A DNA stretch of 64,000 bases, from assembly GCA_023846275.1 (NCBI GenBank), contig CM043865.1:6746068-6810067 (forward strand), in the 5' to 3' direction. The notes beneath the pieces are model-generated. The model had not been told where the DNA came from and did not search any database. It saw only the letters and a list, made by a program, of their open reading frames with translations. The stretch comes from Vanilla planifolia. Its lineage: Eukaryota > Streptophyta > Magnoliopsida > Asparagales > Orchidaceae. This document shows, one piece after another, positions 59,559-64,000 of the stretch. The position numbers and the translations under genes were made by a program. Position 1 is the first letter of the stretch, and every line of letters begins with the position of its first letter.

Positions 59559-62500
59559 AAGGTTGAACCGTGGAAGAAGAGGCATGGAGAATTTTATAGA
59601 AATAGATCAGGTTTAGGTGGTATATTAAATTAATAATAGGCGCCCAGTGAACGAGCATTCATCCATTGATTGGCTTGGGTTTCAAGGCCTTTTCTTTCCT
59701 GTTGGAGTTGCTAGAAGACATTTAGGGGTTCTGCTTGACCATCGTCTAACTCAAATTAGGAAAGTTTACAAACTTTTTGCCAAAAACCGAAGTTTGATTT
59801 CATCTTTATTATTATTTAGCAGATTAAAAGTTATTTGATTTAGAAATATTGCCATCATGTTTGATAGTTTGAACATTTTTCTGACTATAATATTTTGATT
59901 TTTATCATTTTTTAAGAATAATTAACTTGTAGCGATCAACTAAATTTGAGCGAAAGAAGCATTTACATTAAAAAAATGCATTTACATTACGTTAAACTTC
60001 TGAGTTCTAATACTGATTCATTCCTTATAAAATAATCTTAAATATGCAATTGCAAGGGATTGTGTGCTAATAACTAGGCTTGTTGATACACAAAAGCAAG
60101 AAATATAGATCATTGTTAAAAATAGTCACAAATCATCTAAAATAAAGATAAAAAACCAGGGAAATAATGTAAAAATGTCATGAATAAGAAAAAAAAAACT
60201 ATGTTCTAATACACCTTCAATGATCCACTAGTCTTGGTTTTTCTTAAATGCAAAAGAAGTTAAAAAAGCTAAACAACTAATAAAGTAAGACTTATAAGAG
60301 ATAATATTTAAAAAATTAAATCTTAGATCTTGCTACATCAGCCAATTTTTCATTTATATAAGTACACAAATGAAAACAAAAATAAAAGTCACATATAAGT
60401 AAGAATATCATGAATACTTGACCTATAAAAGATAACACATAAAATTTGCAATAATGCATATTTCAAATTCTGGAAATAATTGATTTAGCTCTAGAAATTG
60501 TACAATGTGCTATAGCTTTGTGAAACTATATTAGTTTAGATAATAGGATTGAACTAGGGTCCAAATTGGTTGAGTCTTGATGTAGCATTATCTCTCTTAC
60601 TTGCTCTGTTCCTCTCATCCTCTTATTTCTCTCATTTTTCTCTCGTTTTATTCTCATTGATCTATTTTCTTCATTATTTTTTTTTTTTCAACATTTCCTA
60701 TTCAATCACATATTATCTTCTCAAATTCAAGATACCGATGCTTGACTTAGAAATGTTCATGACCACTCATAATAGTCATGTCTAACATTCTAGTGGGCAA
60801 TGCAAACATGCATTAACCTATATTGTTGTCCATGAAGAAGCAATACTCATGTCATATCCTTAATCATTCTCTAGCAAAAAAAATACACCTTTGATAATCT
60901 TGTCACCAACCTATTTCTCCAAAAAAGCATGCCACCTTTAGGATCATCATTCTCTTGTGTTTTTGATTATTTCTAGCCATATTGGTGGATGTTGAAAATT
61001 GGTCTAGTACATTAAACTCCTTCCATATCTCTTCAATATCCTTTTACTTATTGAACAACTTCGGCATGGTTCTCGAAAGACGCCATTACTTTCTCTTTTC
61101 CTCTCTTATGACCACCTTAATTTGGAAGTTTCTACCATCATTGTAGACTTCTTTCAGCAAGCTAGGTCAAGTTTGGTGAATTTCTCAATGGTGACTTTAA
61201 ATCTAAGAACAAAAAGAGAAATGAGTGAATACTAAATGATGTTTTAAAGGTTAAAATAATTCTCTAAGACAAGTCATAGGTGATTAGATATAAGAATGGA
61301 TAGTCTCAAATTCAAAATGAAGAATATGTTTTTGGGACATTTGTGCAAGATGATGACACAAAGATGTTGACGTATATTTTTGAAGAAAAGAATTGTGGTC
61401 ATTAGATCAAAACAGACAATAAAATGACAACTAGATGAATGTAAGTTTTAGCATCATATCCTTTTGTTAAAGACCTATATTGTCTCCAATGTTCTTACTT
61501 CAATTCTCCAAACAAAACCTTGAAATTCATTTAACACTAACCAACAAGTTAAGCCAATTCTAGCCTACTTGAGTTACCAAACTAGGGTACAATTGGTATG
61601 ATCTAACATCTAGTGAACTTGGTTTACTCTTTGTGGTAGGAATGCCCCAATCATATTGTGTAATCATTCTTGGGCCATTATTTCAATGATTATTTATAAT
61701 AAAAATTGATTAAAAAATCATCTAGTCAACCCTTAGGAATTATATTTAAAATTAATATATGAACTTATTATGGACAAACTTTAAATTGCAAAGTAGCTTT
61801 TGAATATTTGATATTACATAAGTAGTGAACTTCTTGTGATATTATCATGCTATGAACTCAAGAGCTATCAAAGAATTAAAATCTCTATATTGAAAAACTA
61901 TGAATGATATACTACACCATAAAGATTATATGTCAAATAAATATAAAGCTTAGGCTTTATGACCTATTGCTTTATTCCAAATATTATTGATCAAACCCTA
62001 GAATCTCTAGTGGTTGGTGAAACACCTATTTAATACATGACACTAATTTGGAGGATGTGCTCACATCCATGCTAGTATTTAATAAGAGTTTGATTGAAGG
62101 ATGACATAACTATTATCATCAGCAAAATTTTTACTAATTATGTTACGTATATTTATTATTGATTCTGATAATTTTTTTTATCTAAGCTATAATTTTCTTA
62201 TCTTTACTTAAATAATTTTTGTATTCATGAATTTGTTGTCTTAGTTTTCCTACGTGAAGGTCATTGCTTATTGAGAATTTTGATAGAACCTTTATTAATT
62301 ATTTCTTGTCAAGTAGATGACTAGGCTATGCAAACTATATGTCGTTGATCTAAGAACTTAACCTTTATTGCATGTTTTAAATTATTGCCCATCTATGATA
62401 GGTTTTTTCTCTAACTATTCCATTACAATATTCTCTCTCATATTAATTAAGTTCAACATAATCAAAATCCATCATATGCTCATTCTTGTAGTAAGAGAAA

Positions 62501-62950
62501 ATTTCTAGTAATTTAATAATAATGCATCTCATTTTTTATTTAATAAGACTTGTAATAAGGAACTAGAATTTGGATTGTTTAACTTAACCACTTGGTGAAA
62601 AAATGTAAACATTTGGAATTACTACATTGATGATATTGTTTGAGGTCGAAAGCACCAAAAAATAAATAAATAAATAAATAAATAAATAAAAAAGCCCACA
62701 CAACTTTACTCGTGGAGGACAATAGCTCCATGGAGAAGGAAACTATTCTATAAACTATAATCCAAATTCTGAATTACTCAAAACATAAGTATTAATCATG
62801 CCATTTTGTTATAAATAGAACTTCCTATTTGAGAAAGAGATTGCTGAGGAATCCCAGCTTGAAGAGTGCTTAATTAAAGATTTTAATTAAATCCTTAAAC
62901 AAATGAGAGTCCATAATTAGAGTGGATCTCTATCAATTGATTACTACTTT
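59559..62950. other. Upstream and intergenic region, no gene recognised
   Basis: 59559-59700 is the likely GARP promoter flank. 60.0-62.6 kb is AT-rich with short frames, one (60570-60785, +) strongly hydrophobic but without family resemblance. An (AAAT)n tract lies at 62657-62693. Some parts (60.9-61.4 and 62.1-62.5 kb) look like retroelement debris but no domain could be named. Confidence 0.5.
62657..62693. repeat. (AAAT)n microsatellite
   Basis: About nine uninterrupted aaat tetranucleotides. Confidence 0.95.
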
Positions 62951-63340
62951 ACTCAACAGCTTCTCTTTATAAACTCCTCCATCTCATCACCAAGAGAAAG
63001 GAGCCAAAAGAGAAGAAGAGAGAGAAGGTCACGGACGAAAGTAAAACTACGTCGCTCCTTAACGAGAAATTCCACCGTGTGTGTCTCACGTTTAATGAAT
63101 TTAAGTTATTTTGTTTTTATTTTCTTGCGTTTTGTCTTCTCTAATAAACAGAGAATCTATTTCTTCTTCACTTGTTGTCTTCGTCCTCCTCCTACAGCCC
63201 TGTTGACCTCTATTTGTTTTGTATCGCTTAAACAAGTCGATGTGGTCGTTCTCCCCCACGTAAGCCCTAGTTCTCAATCACTCTTGGATAAAACGCATGG
63301 CTTCTCGTTCTGCCACATAATAGTAATCTCATAAAAAATC
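62950..63340 (+). promoter_or_regulatory. Promoter/leader-like patch with no recognised gene
   Basis: A TATA-like tttataaact at about 62966-62975 is followed about 30 bases on by a purine-rich leader (gaagaagagagagaagg) and a GC-richer stretch to about 63300. An open frame at 63077-63334 encodes 85 residues, hydrophobic at first, with no family resemblance. It may be the first exon or leader of a gene extending past the window, a non-coding transcript, or a solo retroelement promoter. Confidence 0.3.
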
Positions 63341-64000
63341 CTTGGTAATGTCAGCTTGACGATATTAGTGCTAATGTTGGACATAATTATTATTAAAAAA
63401 ATATTAAATTACGTTTAATGTAAATTTTTATAATAATTTATAGTGATACATAAAATAAATATGGTTTTGATGCTATTAATGTTGCAAATTTTGAATAAAT
63501 AATAGTAGTATATAAAATAGTAAAATTAGGTCATTTTAATATTGCTATACATATATATATAATCGATGATATATAACATAAATAATAAGATGTAGTTAAT
63601 ATTCTAAAATATGTAATTACATATTATAGTTTAATATGCCATACTAATTATTATCTATATTAAAAATAATAATATTATTCATAAAATCAAAAATAAATTA
63701 TTGTACTAGTCATTAGCAATCATTGATAAATTGTTTACCTATAAAAAAATAATGATCCTATCAAACATGCAACATTCATGTTTTTTAAAGGTATTGGATT
63801 TTTTTTGTTCAAAAATAGTTGAACTCAAAATACTTCGCAACACCACAAAGTGTTCCATAAATACGATTGTCTCAAAATAAAATGCTTATAAACAAAAGAG
63901 CTTGATTATTACCTATTTAATGAAGGACTTGCCACAAATATATTCTTATTGCATCTTTAATTTTTAGAATCTAATTTTTCGAAACAAATTTTAAAACATG
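63341..64000. other. AT-rich window end, nothing recognised
   Basis: Strongly AT-rich sequence without coding or repeat features that I can name. Confidence 0.6.

Overview
This is a nuclear plant chromosome window. The DNA is very AT-rich, the genes are split by GT-AG introns with T-rich acceptors, and most of the rest is decayed LTR-retrotransposon sequence. The gene set (a CID-type RNA-binding protein, a Ubc13-type E2, a 14-3-3, a HIPP metallochaperone and a G2-like/GARP factor) is that of an angiosperm. I lean towards a non-grass monocot from base composition and 14-3-3 type, but the sequence does not prove this.

Layout: 1-5342 holds the last seven coding exons of a CID-type two-RRM protein on +. 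6919-23859 is a complete eight-exon Ubc13/UBC35-36 gene on -, interrupted by a 13.4 kb intron that contains a decayed Ty1-copia element with a second LTR-like insertion. 24702-28360 is a pair of old direct repeats around a non-coding interior, probably a non-autonomous LTR element. 29086-46378 is a six-exon 14-3-3 gene on -, with a 13.7 kb last intron holding a second copia fossil and a Sirevirus-like element. 47196-47817 is a three-exon HIPP gene on -. 51.7-54.3 kb holds a decayed Ty3/gypsy remnant. 57037-59455 is a six-exon GARP transcription factor gene on - with EAR-type repressor motifs. 59.5-64 kb is AT-rich sequence with a promoter-like patch near 63 kb.

The main result is structural. 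Two compact housekeeping proteins (153 and about 270 residues) are each spread over about 17 kb because one intron has grown to more than 13 kb by retrotransposon insertion. A third gene, the CID type, has an intron of at least 4.1 kb. ORF-based annotation would break these genes into pieces; their exons become visible only when each is matched to its family and checked for splice phase. The E2 also uses a GC-AG intron, and the inferred 14-3-3 terminal exon has a tandem NAGNAG acceptor. I found no CRISPR array, rRNA or convincing tRNA gene. Nothing here looks like a wholly new system. The least explained items are duplicated gene-like fragments in the E2 intron (9.5-10.1 kb), a coiled-coil-like coding remnant at 20.0-20.3 kb and an unidentified coding-like patch at 44.5-45.5 kb.
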